From Mesotaenium endlicherianum (lineage: Eukaryota > Streptophyta > Zygnematophyceae > Zygnematales > Mesotaeniaceae), in contig WELA01006903.1 in the NCBI GenBank assembly GCA_009602735.1, positions 140,467 to 175,503 on the forward strand: a stretch of 35,037 bases of DNA. The letters run 5' to 3'. Position 1 is the stretch's first letter, and each line of letters opens with the position of its first letter. The position numbers and the translations under genes were made by a program. The notes below the pieces were generated by a model. That model was not told the DNA's origin, ran no database searches, and worked only from the letters and a program-made list of their open reading frames with translations. Positions 1-9,409 of this stretch are shown one piece after another.

Positions 1-2805
1 GCAGAGAGGGGGGGAGAGAGTTAGGGGGGGGGGGCAGATGTGACAGTACCCTTCGGATGGGGAGCAGCGGGCGCTGCCGGCTGCTGGTTCCCCCAGAACT
101 TCAGAAATCGGAGAGGGTTGTTGCTGTCGCCGGAGCGACAAAGACATGGCAGAGGAAGGACCATCAACCCCGGCACGCACATGCGGCGTCAGAGCACATG
201 CTTGGACAACCCCACCCAGTACTGGGAGAAGGTCTGCTGTGGACAGGCTGCCTGCAGCCGGAGTGCTTGCACGCGGTGGTGAGGGTCTTGGATGAGAGGG
301 GTAGGCTGAAGAGACCGATACCAGTATGCCACAGAGGCTAGGCACCCCCTCAGCTCTTCCTTATTGAGGACAAGAACACAGCTCTTAACTGGAATGATTC
401 TAGAACTTATTAAGTGGAGCATGAAAGGGAAATTCAACGGCCTGTGATATGCCTAGCTACGTTCATGCACAAATTTGAAATCAAAAGTCCACCCTGAGTC
501 CCTCTGTTTTCTACTCCCGACCCATCTCCTGGCGACATGACGGCGCGGTATGAGCAGAGTGACAGTGGTGCGTTGCATGAAACAGCGTTGACTTTGAAAT
601 AGAGAGGGGTCGGTCATTCTGTAAAGTAGAGTAGAACGGCAGCAAGACTTGCGCTGTTTGAGAAGGAACGTTTCTCGTAACTTCCTAGAGGCTGCTAAGA
701 GTGCATCGACGAGGACACGTGGTCTGAGATACTTACTCGTCATTGGAAGCCATGGCTACCACAAGGAGCCTCCCAACTTGTCTTCGTGGAAGAAAAGGTG
801 GCCAGCTGCAGGTCTGGGCAATGTAACAGTGAAGAGGAGTAAGGTATTCAGCTTACAAGGAACAGCATTGTCCAGGAGACTCTACAGGAACTTCATGCCA
901 ATCAACATTGAGTTCACTCTTACAAGTGCATTAAAAAAACTCAACACTAGTAAGAAACTACTATGATTCTCAGAGTTGACGCTGAAAGACTCCAAGAAGG
1001 CAGCGTATTGATGATAGACTAGCACGCAATAGTAGGGTGACTTAAAGCTAGACATGTATTCTGCCTTATCAACTTGACTACTCTCGTAAATTTGCGATGC
1101 ATAAGCTGATAGCCATGCCTTACAGTGACTTATTTGCAACACCACAACCAGACAAGCGTCAAATAGGGCACAAAGGTCCTAAAGTGATTCTACAACAGCT
1201 TGAAGCAACTTTAGGTGGTCACAAGTCTTACCACTCTCTGAGAAAGAGCTTTTCCCCCCGCTGAAGTGTGAAAAGGCTGTCAGCAGGAAAAGGAGGGATA
1301 TAAGGAGTCAGCGAGGAGGCACAGTTTATATCAGACACTCTACTTGACATACTAAGTTTACTTCTTCAAAGCTCCGCTGAATCCGCCCTGCGCTTCAGAA
1401 GGTTTCTCCACAGTCGACATTAAGCTTGAATGCAGAAGCTCCATACCTGTGCAGAACTTCGAAGTTCGTAACGCTTTGAGGAGGCAGCGACTGTTCCCAG
1501 CAAAGCAACAGCGGACGTGATACAAGTACTGCTGCAGGAAGCAACAGCCATATCAAGGTTTCACACCTAGTGATTTCTCTTCTCAAACGGAGACGAACAG
1601 TAGGAACTCGAGACGAGGAGGTAACGGTCTCTGATACAAGAGCTCCTAGCACTCGACGACTTCAATGGATTCCAACCCCCAACTTCGAGGGACTCGTCAC
1701 TCTTCACGTAGAAATTGCCCCAATGCATAGCCTCGGCCTCACTGCACTGCAAAGTCTGAGCCCAATTGAGCCCGCCTGAGCCCAACTGCGAGCCCTCTAT
1801 TTGGAACTAACCGTGAAGTATACTCGAGCGCGAATGCGTAGGCCGAGACCATACCAATCGACTTCTTTACCACGTGGCGAGCAAAGCGGCAGGCAAGCAT
1901 GTCAGAGTATCTAAGGTTACATGTATCCGAGACAATCTGAGACCATCTGAGACATTTCGAGATGTTTTGAGATGATCTGAGAACCGCAGAGCAACCGCAG
2001 AGCCAGCGCAGAGCGCCTGGAGTGGACCAACAAAAGCAGTAAAATAACACGTGTCATTTATCGAGAAAAAGTAGCAATGACAGCCATTGACAGCAAATAT
2101 CCTGCACTGGTTCATGGTCTTCGGCTCTCTCAGGCGCGAACGGGGGCGGCGCAGTGTAACCGACCTTATTTGCTGCAGCACGATCATAGGCGAAATCTGG
2201 CGATGTTATGACGATCTAATGCGATCCAATTCTGCGAGCTGTGGGCGGCTGGTCAACGGCTGCTCATCTCGCTTGGACTTAGGACCTGTTTAAAGTGGTC
2301 TCAGCCACAATATTCAACAACTGCGATTTCGGTGTCAAAGACGTTCTCGAATGATTCGTCAATTATGTTTTAAAAGCAAAGGTATTGTCGAAAAACGTAT
2401 TTGGTTTACACTGCATCACGGTGACATTTTCTAAAATGTTATTCGTCAATGCCCAACTCACGGTCTCGCGCGAAGGGTCAACGGGGTCCGCGCTAGGTTC
2501 GCGGGTGTGCGAAGACAAATTTCAGTGACGCATAACAAATTCGGCACATTCTTGTAAGTTGTGCACTTCACTTTCTTTTTATGCACTGTGCATCATTACA
2601 GCCTTCTACAACCCGGTATACGGCAGACTGAAGCACTTTACGAATCCAAGAAGTATACTATAGAAATCCAGGAGAAGAGGTAGTTTGTGGAAAGAAAAAT
2701 CCAAGACCCTTTTCGGCTTCATTTATCGTCAAAGACACGCATCGGCCGGAGGAATAGCAGCTACGTGTCCAGACGCTCAACTTTGGTAGGAAGGGCGCCT
2801 GGGGG
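1..2805. other. Host-like sequence with no supported gene
   Basis: I see no ORF with recognisable domains here. The first 35 bases are a purine/poly-G low-complexity tract. A TATA-like site (GGATATAAGG) lies near 1290 in a GC-richer stretch but no convincing coding sequence follows it. Around 1926-1986 the motif ATCTGAGA and close variants recur about five times, followed by repeated CGCAGAGC-type motifs. Short ORFs on both strands show no family signature. A GC-rich block at about 40-340 could be part of a 3' exon of an upstream gene, but I cannot establish a frame. Confidence 0.5.
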
Positions 2806-2904
2806 TATAAAGAGGCCCTTTCACACTATCGACCCCTGAAGTTGTACTCCCGCCTCCTCGCTCGTTTGACTATAGCTGTGGGTGCCACCATGACTCCTAC
2901 CTTT
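2806..2904 (+). promoter_or_regulatory. Possible host promoter and short first exon
   Basis: GGGGG followed by TATAAAG (2806-2812) resembles a TATA box. An ATG at 2890 sits in a good GCCACC context. Five codons (M-T-P-T-F) then reach a GTATGTG that could be a 5' splice site at 2905. The family C repeat starts at 2971 and would lie inside that intron. No downstream exon was identified, so this may be only a promoter-like stretch. The TATA neighbourhood resembles the one upstream of the G8 gene at 33359 (GGGGGCATAAAGG). Confidence 0.2.
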
Positions 2905-2970
2905 GTATGTGCTTCTTCTCCCCCTTCCCCAGCAACTCACCCCTTGATTGCTTGAGTTGGGTTGGGCAGG

Positions 2971-3327
2971 TGAAATGAATCGACTTACCAATAAGCGATT
3001 AACAAATAATAGAGATCTTTATATCAACTAGTAATCTTTATGGTATTTCTGTTACCTGGTTAAACAGCAAAAGACAAACGTACTAGCGGTAGAAAAATAC
3101 TCGCAAGTCAAATGCAAGTAAACGAGCATCAATAATGCAATCAATAAACTCATACATAAGCAAGGCTAGAAGACAGTGCGTATCAATGGCTTCTCGTCTT
3201 GGATTCAGATATCTCTCAGTAAGCAGTACAAGAGAGTTGGCCTCGTTTCCGAATGCCGAACTCGAGACCAATACCTAGCATACGTACATGGAATGAGTAT
3301 ACTGTTCAACGGCAAGTGCGATGGCAC
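2971..3327 (+). mobile_element. Family C LTR-like repeat, copy 1, left part
   Basis: The copy starts TGAAATGAATC, the exact inverse of GATTCATTTCA that ends copy 3 at 21064. This part aligns with the minus-strand copy 2 (ending at 15118) and, from about 3130, with copy 3 (19921-21064). It is interrupted after GGCAC at 3327 and resumes at 11351 with the next bases of the repeat. The TG...CA termini, the AATAAA signal and the TATA-like box in copy 3 suggest an LTR rather than a DNA transposon end. An open frame beginning M-R-I-N-G-F recurs in the copies but runs inside the repeat and is probably not a gene. Confidence 0.7.
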
Positions 3328-3837
3328 TGTAACGTTTCTGCTTTTCTCAAGGATCTTTGCTTGGTATTCAAGAAAAATAAAATGCTTGGTGGAAAAATCA
3401 ACGACAACTTCGCGTATTTCAAATACTTGAGACTATGAGAAAAAGACGTAAAGTTGTAGAATGCGTGCTTGTGAGAAATTGCACTCACAATGACTCTTGC
3501 AAGTATTATTACTTGCACAACATGAGGCACTGGAGTGCTTCGAGTCACCACCTAGGGCACTGGTTTATATTCAACGAAAACAGGCGAAGGGGTAAAATCT
3601 GTTCGGCTAAATGCTCGTAACGCGCCGCTTGGCCGTTTGGAGACTTTCGACGGTTTCCCAAAAACCGTTTCACGCCAAAAGGGCGTTTTCGCGTTCAAGC
3701 GACTTTTTGAAAAGTCGCGACTGTCCGCAACATCGCGTACAGATTCATCGGACGTGATCCGGTAGTAATATTAACTACTTTGGCCATGAACGAAGCAAAC
3801 AAAAACTCGCGGGTTTGAATCTGCCGAAATGCAAAGT
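3328..3837. mobile_element. TGTAAC...GTTACA unit, left half
   Basis: A roughly 1 kb unit interrupts family C copy 1. Its left end reads ACTGTAAC and its right end GTTACAGT, a perfect 8-base inverse, with weaker similarity for about 15 more bases. Flanks GCAC (3324-3327) and GTAC (11351-11354) could be a 4-bp target duplication with one change. It could be a solo LTR (TG...CA ends) or a small DNA transposon. It has no coding capacity. A perfect 9-bp hairpin lies at 3699-3718 (GCGACTTTT/AAAAGTCGC). The unit is in turn split by the gag-protease element after 3837. Confidence 0.6.
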
Positions 3838-3970
3838 GTCGTGCGCTAGGAGGTCGGGTGCGTACTATCGACACAAGCAATGCATAATAAGCAAGCAGGC
3901 TTTGCTGCAATGAAGTCTACAATACATGGGGCTTTATAGCCAAAAAGGGAGGCAAGTGTTGGATGTTTCA
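3838..3970 (-). repeat. Inverted outer end of the 5' LTR of the gag-protease element
   Basis: This 133-bp segment is the near-perfect reverse complement of 9410-9542, the first 133 bp of the 3' LTR (which begins TGAAACATCC after a G-rich tract). In the 3' LTR it is followed by AGC and then TGTCATGAA. Here, after the inverted block, ATC and the same TGTCATGAA follow. The simplest reading is an in-place inversion of the outer end of the 5' LTR, with the 3-base spacer kept and one base changed. Confidence 0.85.
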
Positions 3971-3973
3971 ATC

Positions 3974-5254
3974 TGTCATGAATTATTGAGTTGAAGTCGT
4001 TGCACGTACCCGAGCTACAAGCGTGTGAGCAATCAACCTCGAACGGGCACTTGCCTCTTTGCATTTGTGTGATTTAGTTTATTAAGTTGCTATGCTCGCA
4101 TGCCTAGGGGATAGATGCCACGTGACAAGTCAACACTTGTCAAGTGCGCCAGACCTACTAGACGCACCAGAGGTACGGGCCGAATACCCGTCCAAAACTG
4201 GACGGTGGCACTTGACTTTGTTTTCATAGCCACTACAGGCCGCAGGGACCCGAGCGACAGCCCGAAGCAAAGGCAACAAGGGTCGAGGGGGCCACGTGGA
4301 GCCACTGGAAGGTGGCGGGCTTCTGCGCTTGGCCCAGGCTCACCCGGCAGCCAGCCCGAGCACTTCATTGTGCTCGGCGCCAAGCGACGGGAGCCACCAA
4401 GGCCACGTGGCGCCACCGGAAGGTGGCGGGCACCTTCAAGTGGCCCAGGGGCACTTAAATGCCCGTCACTCGGGCCCAGGCACTCCTAAGTGCCCGACAC
4501 CCAAGTGGCGAGGCCACCAAGGGCACCCAGGGCCACCGACCGACAGCTGCCATGCGCACCCGACCAAGATGTGCTTAGCCGACAGGAACCGTCACAGCCT
4601 GCAGGAGTACCACAGCTTAGCGGGCAACCGTTCGACTGCACAAACATAAGTGTGCAAGCTTGTCTTACACGGTTAGCATGTGCTAAAGTGAGCTCGACCT
4701 ATCACAAGCATTTAGCATATTCTAGCATCTCGCTTTTGATTGGATTGAGTAGTAACTAGCCTATTGGAGCGCTAGCACGATAGGTATATGTGTGTGTATG
4801 CAAAGGTAGATCTTAGATGAAGACTACATGCATTGAATCCGCGCCTAACCCGCCGGGTTTCCAGGAGTATAAGTACTAGAGTTGTCCCTAGAGAGACATC
4901 TTTTTAGAAGTCCCCATTATGCCAGTTGTAAGTCACAGAGATTATCAGTAAAGCTTACACTTTTATCTCTTGTGTTTTCAGGACCACTTAGTCTCTCTCT
5001 TGTGAAGAGCAAGCCTTGCTGGCTTCCAGTCACTAGAAGAACTTCACAAGTGGTGAGCAAAGTCACAGCTTATACCCCCTACCATAGGACTACTCTTGAA
5101 GATCATGATGTGCTTCCAGTGATCTTTTGGGCCAGACTTCATTAGTTGTTTTCCTACCAGATTACAGTCTTGAGGTGCTCACTCTGGAGAGTACACACTC
5201 CTTACTTCTAAAAAGATCTCTCTTTGCCTCGCTTACAAGCATTTAGAATCTTCA
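3974..5254 (+). repeat. 5' LTR of the gag-protease retroelement
   Basis: This matches 9546-10841 at roughly 98% by eye, with about 23 substitutions and one 17-bp indel near 4550/10120. It ends AATCTTCA, a proper ...CA terminus. Together with the inverted block at 3838-3970 the LTR is about 1.42 kb. U3 is GC-rich and holds two imperfect tandem units built on GGCCACGTGG and GGAAGGTGGCGGGC. A TATA-like box (TATAAG) is at 4868-4873. The presumed leader is bracketed by an inverted repeat (4892-4911 with 5204-5221). A conserved GTAAGT...TTTTCAG pair at 4928-4981 resembles a 54-nt intron, weakly supported. ORFs inside the LTR are probably chance. Confidence 0.9.
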
Positions 5255-5258
5255 GCGT

Positions 5259-5851
5259 ATGCCTACTCGTAGTGGACTCGCTTATCAGCCTTACTACGAA
5301 AGGGTTAGTGGGGAAGACTCAGACTCAGATCTCAGTGCCATCACTGAACCTTCTGAAGGGGATCATCAAGTGCCTCTTCAGCCTGTAGCTGTCATTGAGC
5401 CACAGCCTCATTGGACTTACATTGATCTACAGAGCTCTATGGCTGGAGACCAAGATACAAAGGTAAATAGGGCCTCTCTCTTCCGTTTCAGCGGTAGGCC
5501 TGTGATCTGGACGACACCATCTCTAAGTTCGAGGCTGACTTTGAGAACGCAAAGCTCAAGACTCCTACGCTCACCAAACGCCAGGTGTTTGGCACGCTTA
5601 TGCGTTACCTTCTTCACGAGGCTCGCGACACCTACCGTGAGAAGTCGGCTGAGATCTACGCACGCACAGAGCCCGTGGGGGACCCGCCAGTGGACACCCC
5701 CATAGCTGATCCTGTCCAGGCCTTCTGGAACGTTCTCAGAGAGGAGTTTCAGTCTGCCACCGAAGAGAAGGTGTACAAGCTGCACCGCTTCTACCGCCGC
5801 AAGGATGAGACGATTCGCATGATGTACCCGCGCCTGACCCACCTACGATGA
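5259..5851 (+). pseudogene. Gag N-terminal and capsid-like region, frameshifted
   Basis: The ATG at 5259 lies only 4 nt beyond the LTR end. The first frame gives an acidic N-terminus (about 80 residues to the FRFSGRP motif). Near 5500 the sensible reading moves to another frame (D-D-T-I-S-K-F-E from 5510), indicating loss of one base. That frame runs through a charged helical region typical of Ty3-like Gag (AFWNVLREEF, KVYKLHRFYRRKDETIRMMY) to a TGA at 5849-5851. The protein clearly continues in the same frame after the TGA (DREAAEIFLRAIDPRLRE), so the stop is either a CGA-to-TGA mutation or a readthrough site. I favour mutation. Confidence 0.7.
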
Positions 5852-5854
5852 GAC

Positions 5855-7927
5855 GTGGGCACTGTCACGGACCGGGAGGCTGCGGAGATCTTCTTGCGAG
5901 CCATCGATCCGCGTCTGAGGGAGAGGGCCATCGCTCCTCTCATTGATCGCGCCAGCGTTGACTACACGCTGGAGGACGCCTACAAAGCTGTAGAACGTCA
6001 AAGTCTGGCTGCCGCACGGAGCAACATCAGCGATCGTGTGGGCCTGGCATCCACTGGCATACGCCAGGAAGCACCGGTGTTGCCCTCCTCAACAGCACGC
6101 GTCGCTCCTGCCCGCCAGCATCAGCAACAGCAATCGCAACGCTCGCAGTTGCCAGCACAAACGCAGTCTCACAACGCGCCACGTGGCCGTATCTCCATGG
6201 CCGCAACGACGGGCGACCTTTGCTGGGCATGTGGAGAGACGGGCCACACACGTCGTGAGTGCACTCTACCGCAGAACGGCAGGCCAGGCGACTGCACCTA
6301 CTGCGGCAAGGCAGGCCATTTGCAAGTCGTATGCTTGCAGAAGCAGCGCGACACGGAGGTTGGACGCGCTCATGGTGATCCTGCGCCCTCTTCAGGCCAG
6401 CAAAGCATGCAAAACCCTCGCATAAGAGGACGCCCCACAATCACGGCAGCCACGGCTACGACAAACGCCGCGCTGATTCCCAGGGAGGACATCTTCAACT
6501 ACAACAATCTCAGCGATGCGCTAGCTGCGTCCGAGGCGGAAAATGCGCGACTCCGCGCCCTATTCGCCGGCGACAGCTTCGACGCCTGCGGAGCCTTGAA
6601 CGCACACGCACTTCCGGCCGACGCTGTGGCACTGACATCTGGCAACAACGCAGCACGTGCACGCACGCCCAAGGCCGACATCTGGCAGTCCCTGCGCCGG
6701 CCACATGCCGCAGCAGCAGCGTTGCAGCCATGCGCACGTCCGCATTACGACAGAGCGCCTATGACGACAGCTACGGCTACAACGGATGCTGCGCTAATCC
6801 CTAGGGCCGACTATTGCAGCTTTGACGACATTAGCGATGCACTCGTGGAGGCCAACGCCGAGATCGCGCGTCTACGAGGCCTCTGCGTCGCCGACAGCTA
6901 TGATGCGTGCGCAGCGCAGTTCATGCACGATCCTTCAACCGACGTTACAAGGGTAACATCCGTCGGTGGCGCAACTCTTGCGTGCACTCCCAGCGCCAAC
7001 ATTAGGCAGCCAGAGTGCCTGCCAAGTTGCGTAGCAACAGCGCTGCAACCACGCTCATGTCCGCATGACGACGAAGCGCCTACGACGGGAGCTGCAGGCG
7101 CCGACGGCGATGCGTCTACAGTCTCAACGCACCTCGCGCTGACACCTCTCAGCTGCGAGAGGGTATGCGCCAACGCGTTGACAGATGGCAGACCCCAGGC
7201 CTGCACTGCTCTGGAAGCCCACGCTGCACACGACCTCGCTGACGAGTCGATGCTGCAGCTACGCGCACGTGCGCACGACGACGAAGCGCTCTCGACGAGG
7301 GCTGCATACGTCGACAGTGACGCGTTTGCAAATCCATCGCGCCCGGCTCTGACAGCTATCAGCAGCAACAGGGCGGGCCTCGACAAGCTGACAGGTGGCA
7401 GGCCCTCGGCCTGTGCAGTCCTGGCAGCCCACGCTGCACACGGCCCCGTTGACGGGTCAACGCAGCCGCCTCGCGCACGTCCGCACGACGACGGAGCGCC
7501 CATGACGAAGGCCGCAGGCACCGACATCGACGCCTATGCAGGCCCGCCTCGCCCCGCGCTGACACCTGTCAGCAACGACACGGCGAGTACCAACAAGATG
7601 ATTGGTGGCAAGGCCAAGGCCTGTGTAGTCCTGACAGTCGACGATGCGAGCGTACCCACTGACGGGTCCCCGCAGCAGCCAGCGCAGCCCGCAAAGGCGT
7701 CGACACACCCGCCCTTCGCGTTCGCTGTCCTGATGGAGCCAGCAGGGCTGCACAGCGCATGTGCAGCGACAGGTGACGCCCTGACGCGGACCCGCCAGTT
7801 GGTCATTCCGGCTGCAGCTTCAGCAGCCATGCGAGTTACGGTCGCGCGGACGTGCCCAGTGTTGCGCACGAGCACGCAGCCACGGGACAGCCGCCCGCTG
7901 CTGGCTGCTGCTAGCAGCAGGTCCTAG
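5855..7927 (+). CDS. Gag C-terminal half: two zinc knuckles and reiterated Ala-rich domain
   Basis: This 690-codon frame is continuous with the preceding Gag segment. Residues 1-60 complete the capsid-like region. A Gln-rich linker follows. Two CCHC zinc knuckles (C-x2-C-x4-H-x4-C) begin at residues 123 and 147 and are expected to bind RNA. From about residue 195 to 610 come reiterated units: two of about 107 residues starting T-A-T-T-[ND]-A-A-L-I-P-R, then three of about 70 residues. Four unit ends carry variants of P-H-D-D-E-A-P. The frame ends at TAG (7925-7927), but the same frame stays open into the protease. The reiterated part is unlike Gag proteins I know. Its function is unknown. Confidence 0.75.
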   Translation: MGTVTDREAAEIFLRAIDPRLRERAIAPLIDRASVDYTLEDAYKAVERQSLAAARSNISDRVGLASTGIRQEAPVLPSSTARVAPARQHQQQQSQRSQLPAQTQSHNAPRGRISMAATTGDLCWACGETGHTRRECTLPQNGRPGDCTYCGKAGHLQVVCLQKQRDTEVGRAHGDPAPSSGQQSMQNPRIRGRPTITAATATTNAALIPREDIFNYNNLSDALAASEAENARLRALFAGDSFDACGALNAHALPADAVALTSGNNAARARTPKADIWQSLRRPHAAAAALQPCARPHYDRAPMTTATATTDAALIPRADYCSFDDISDALVEANAEIARLRGLCVADSYDACAAQFMHDPSTDVTRVTSVGGATLACTPSANIRQPECLPSCVATALQPRSCPHDDEAPTTGAAGADGDASTVSTHLALTPLSCERVCANALTDGRPQACTALEAHAAHDLADESMLQLRARAHDDEALSTRAAYVDSDAFANPSRPALTAISSNRAGLDKLTGGRPSACAVLAAHAAHGPVDGSTQPPRARPHDDGAPMTKAAGTDIDAYAGPPRPALTPVSNDTASTNKMIGGKAKACVVLTVDDASVPTDGSPQQPAQPAKASTHPPFAFAVLMEPAGLHSACAATGDALTRTRQLVIPAAASAAMRVTVARTCPVLRTSTQPRDSRPLLAAASSRS

Positions 7928-7984
7928 CGGCCGCCGCCACGTATCGCGCACACGCTGGCCAAAGCGCCGACCTTCGGCAGTGGC

Positions 7985-9352
7985 ATGGCCAGGCGCACAC
8001 GCCCATCTATACCGACGCAACAAGTTGCTCAACGCACGTTCGACAGCAGCGCAGTCGACACAGCTCCGACACCAGCTGCGCACAGCAATTGCGCACATGG
8101 CGCATCACCGGCAGCCAACGACGCGGACGGCTCCTACGTTGCCACGCGCCCTACCACAGCATCTCCGGCCTGGCACAGGTTTGGGACAAACCTGCCGCAG
8201 GACTGGCAGAAGTCTGGCAGAGGTTCAGGCCAAGTTGGGAGTAGGCTAGGCACAGGCCTGGCAGAGGTTCGACACAGGTCCGGCTCGCACCTGCTTGCAG
8301 CCGCCGCGACTACGCCCTCTTGTCGCTCCACGCACGCTTCGACCACCTTCGTCTGCCACGCACGCACGCTGCCACTTGGCAGGAGCGCAACAGCCGCCAG
8401 GGCACCACGCGAGCGTATGCTGCTGACAGCAGCCGGTCGGCCAGCAGCCTCACACAAGAGAAATGGGCCTGACCAGGGACGCCGCACAGAGGAGGCACCA
8501 CGTCTTCCGCGTTCCTTCCGCGTGCTCGAGCCGCCGCCAGCGCCTGTTGCTCTCGCGCCTCACGCGCTCGCCTCGCCTATGACGATGGTGCAGCTCAACG
8601 CTGAAGTCGTCTCCCTGGCCTTGCACCGCATGCCAGCAGTCTCCTTCGCAGACCTTGGAGTAACGTTGAAGGCGACGAGGCAGGCAGCTCAGCTGCTGCT
8701 GCAGCCTCGCGGTGCCGGTCTACGCACCGCCGCGGGCAAGCCAGCGTCTGACGCCGCAGCCGCGGTGCTCTCTGCACCCGCGCGACCTGCGCATGAGCGC
8801 AGGATGATAAGCAGTCCTAACGCCGCCTTTTTGGATAACGCGCAGGAGATCGCGCTCGTCAACACTCAGGCCCCGCAGCGGATCATGTTCGACACGGGCG
8901 CGCAGCCGGTCCTCATTAGCCTCAGCTACTTCCGACGGCTGGGCCTCTCTTCGAACGACTTGGAGGATTCGCCGACGCGGATCAACACGGCAACTGGCAC
9001 CTCCGAGTTCGTGACCGGGCGCACACGACTAGCGCTTTGCTTCACCTTCAGGCCAGGGACACCGGACGAGACAACCATCTATCGGCACGCCCTCGTGACT
9101 CGCTCTGAGACCTTTGACGTCCTCTTGGGACAGGAGGTGCTCTTTCCCATCGGCGCCGCGGTTGACAACTGGACCGAGCGCGTCCAGTATCGGCTCGACT
9201 GGCGTTCAGGAGGAACCCGCATAGCTTCTTTGCCGCTTGACACCGTGGACCGACGTCCGGCCATGACCGCTCTCTACAGCTTTCACGTCGGCTGCCCAAA
9301 CCTACAACTGGTGCAGGTGCCAGCTGAGACTGGTTCTGTCGCAAGTGCTTAG
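7985..9352 (+). CDS. Retroviral-type aspartic protease (PR) domain of the gag-protease element
   Basis: This 455-codon frame is in phase with the upstream Gag across the TAG at 7925, so Gag-PR was probably one polyprotein with the stop arising by mutation (CAG to TAG) or being read through. The first 250 residues are Ala/Arg/Thr-rich and low in complexity. At about residue 300 the catalytic motif F-D-T-G-A appears, followed by the hydrophobic V-L-I-S. About 80 residues later F-D-V-L-L-G-Q-E-V-L matches the conserved C-terminal part of retropepsins. Retropepsins cleave retroelement polyproteins. The ORF stops at 9352, 57 bp before the LTR, leaving no room for a polymerase. Confidence 0.8.
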   Translation: MARRTRPSIPTQQVAQRTFDSSAVDTAPTPAAHSNCAHGASPAANDADGSYVATRPTTASPAWHRFGTNLPQDWQKSGRGSGQVGSRLGTGLAEVRHRSGSHLLAAAATTPSCRSTHASTTFVCHARTLPLGRSATAARAPRERMLLTAAGRPAASHKRNGPDQGRRTEEAPRLPRSFRVLEPPPAPVALAPHALASPMTMVQLNAEVVSLALHRMPAVSFADLGVTLKATRQAAQLLLQPRGAGLRTAAGKPASDAAAAVLSAPARPAHERRMISSPNAAFLDNAQEIALVNTQAPQRIMFDTGAQPVLISLSYFRRLGLSSNDLEDSPTRINTATGTSEFVTGRTRLALCFTFRPGTPDETTIYRHALVTRSETFDVLLGQEVLFPIGAAVDNWTERVQYRLDWRSGGTRIASLPLDTVDRRPAMTALYSFHVGCPNLQLVQVPAETGSVASA

Positions 9353-9395
9353 CGTTAGCACTAGGCAGCAACAGCTCATCAGCTGGAGGCTGAGA

Positions 9396-9409
9396 GCTGG
9401 GGGGGAGAT
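9396..9409 (+). other. Polypurine tract of the gag-protease element
   Basis: GCTGGGGGGGAGAT directly precedes TGAAACATCC, the outer end of the 3' LTR. A G-rich tract touching a TG terminus is the usual plus-strand primer. It fixes the true LTR start at 9410, about 136 bp upstream of where direct similarity to the 5' LTR begins, and so exposes the inversion in the 5' copy. Confidence 0.75.

Noticed and set aside
3176-3430. Recurring ORF starting M-R-I-N-G-F in all family C copies
   Set aside because: It lies inside an LTR-like repeat, ends at different points in each copy, and has no domain.
4115-4649. ORFs in the gag-protease LTR, conserved in both LTR copies
   Set aside because: They are conserved only because the LTRs are near-identical repeats; the frames are low-complexity, overlap in several phases and lie in U3 upstream of the TATA-like box.
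5463-5491. Possible intron in gag (GTAAAT...TTTCAG)
   Set aside because: It would be only 29 nt, and removing it leads directly to a stop codon; a single-base frameshift explains the frame change.
6027-7565. Several long ORFs antisense to gag, up to 209 codons
   Set aside because: They are shadows of a GC-rich, Ala-rich reading frame with tandem repeats; no start context or domain supports them.
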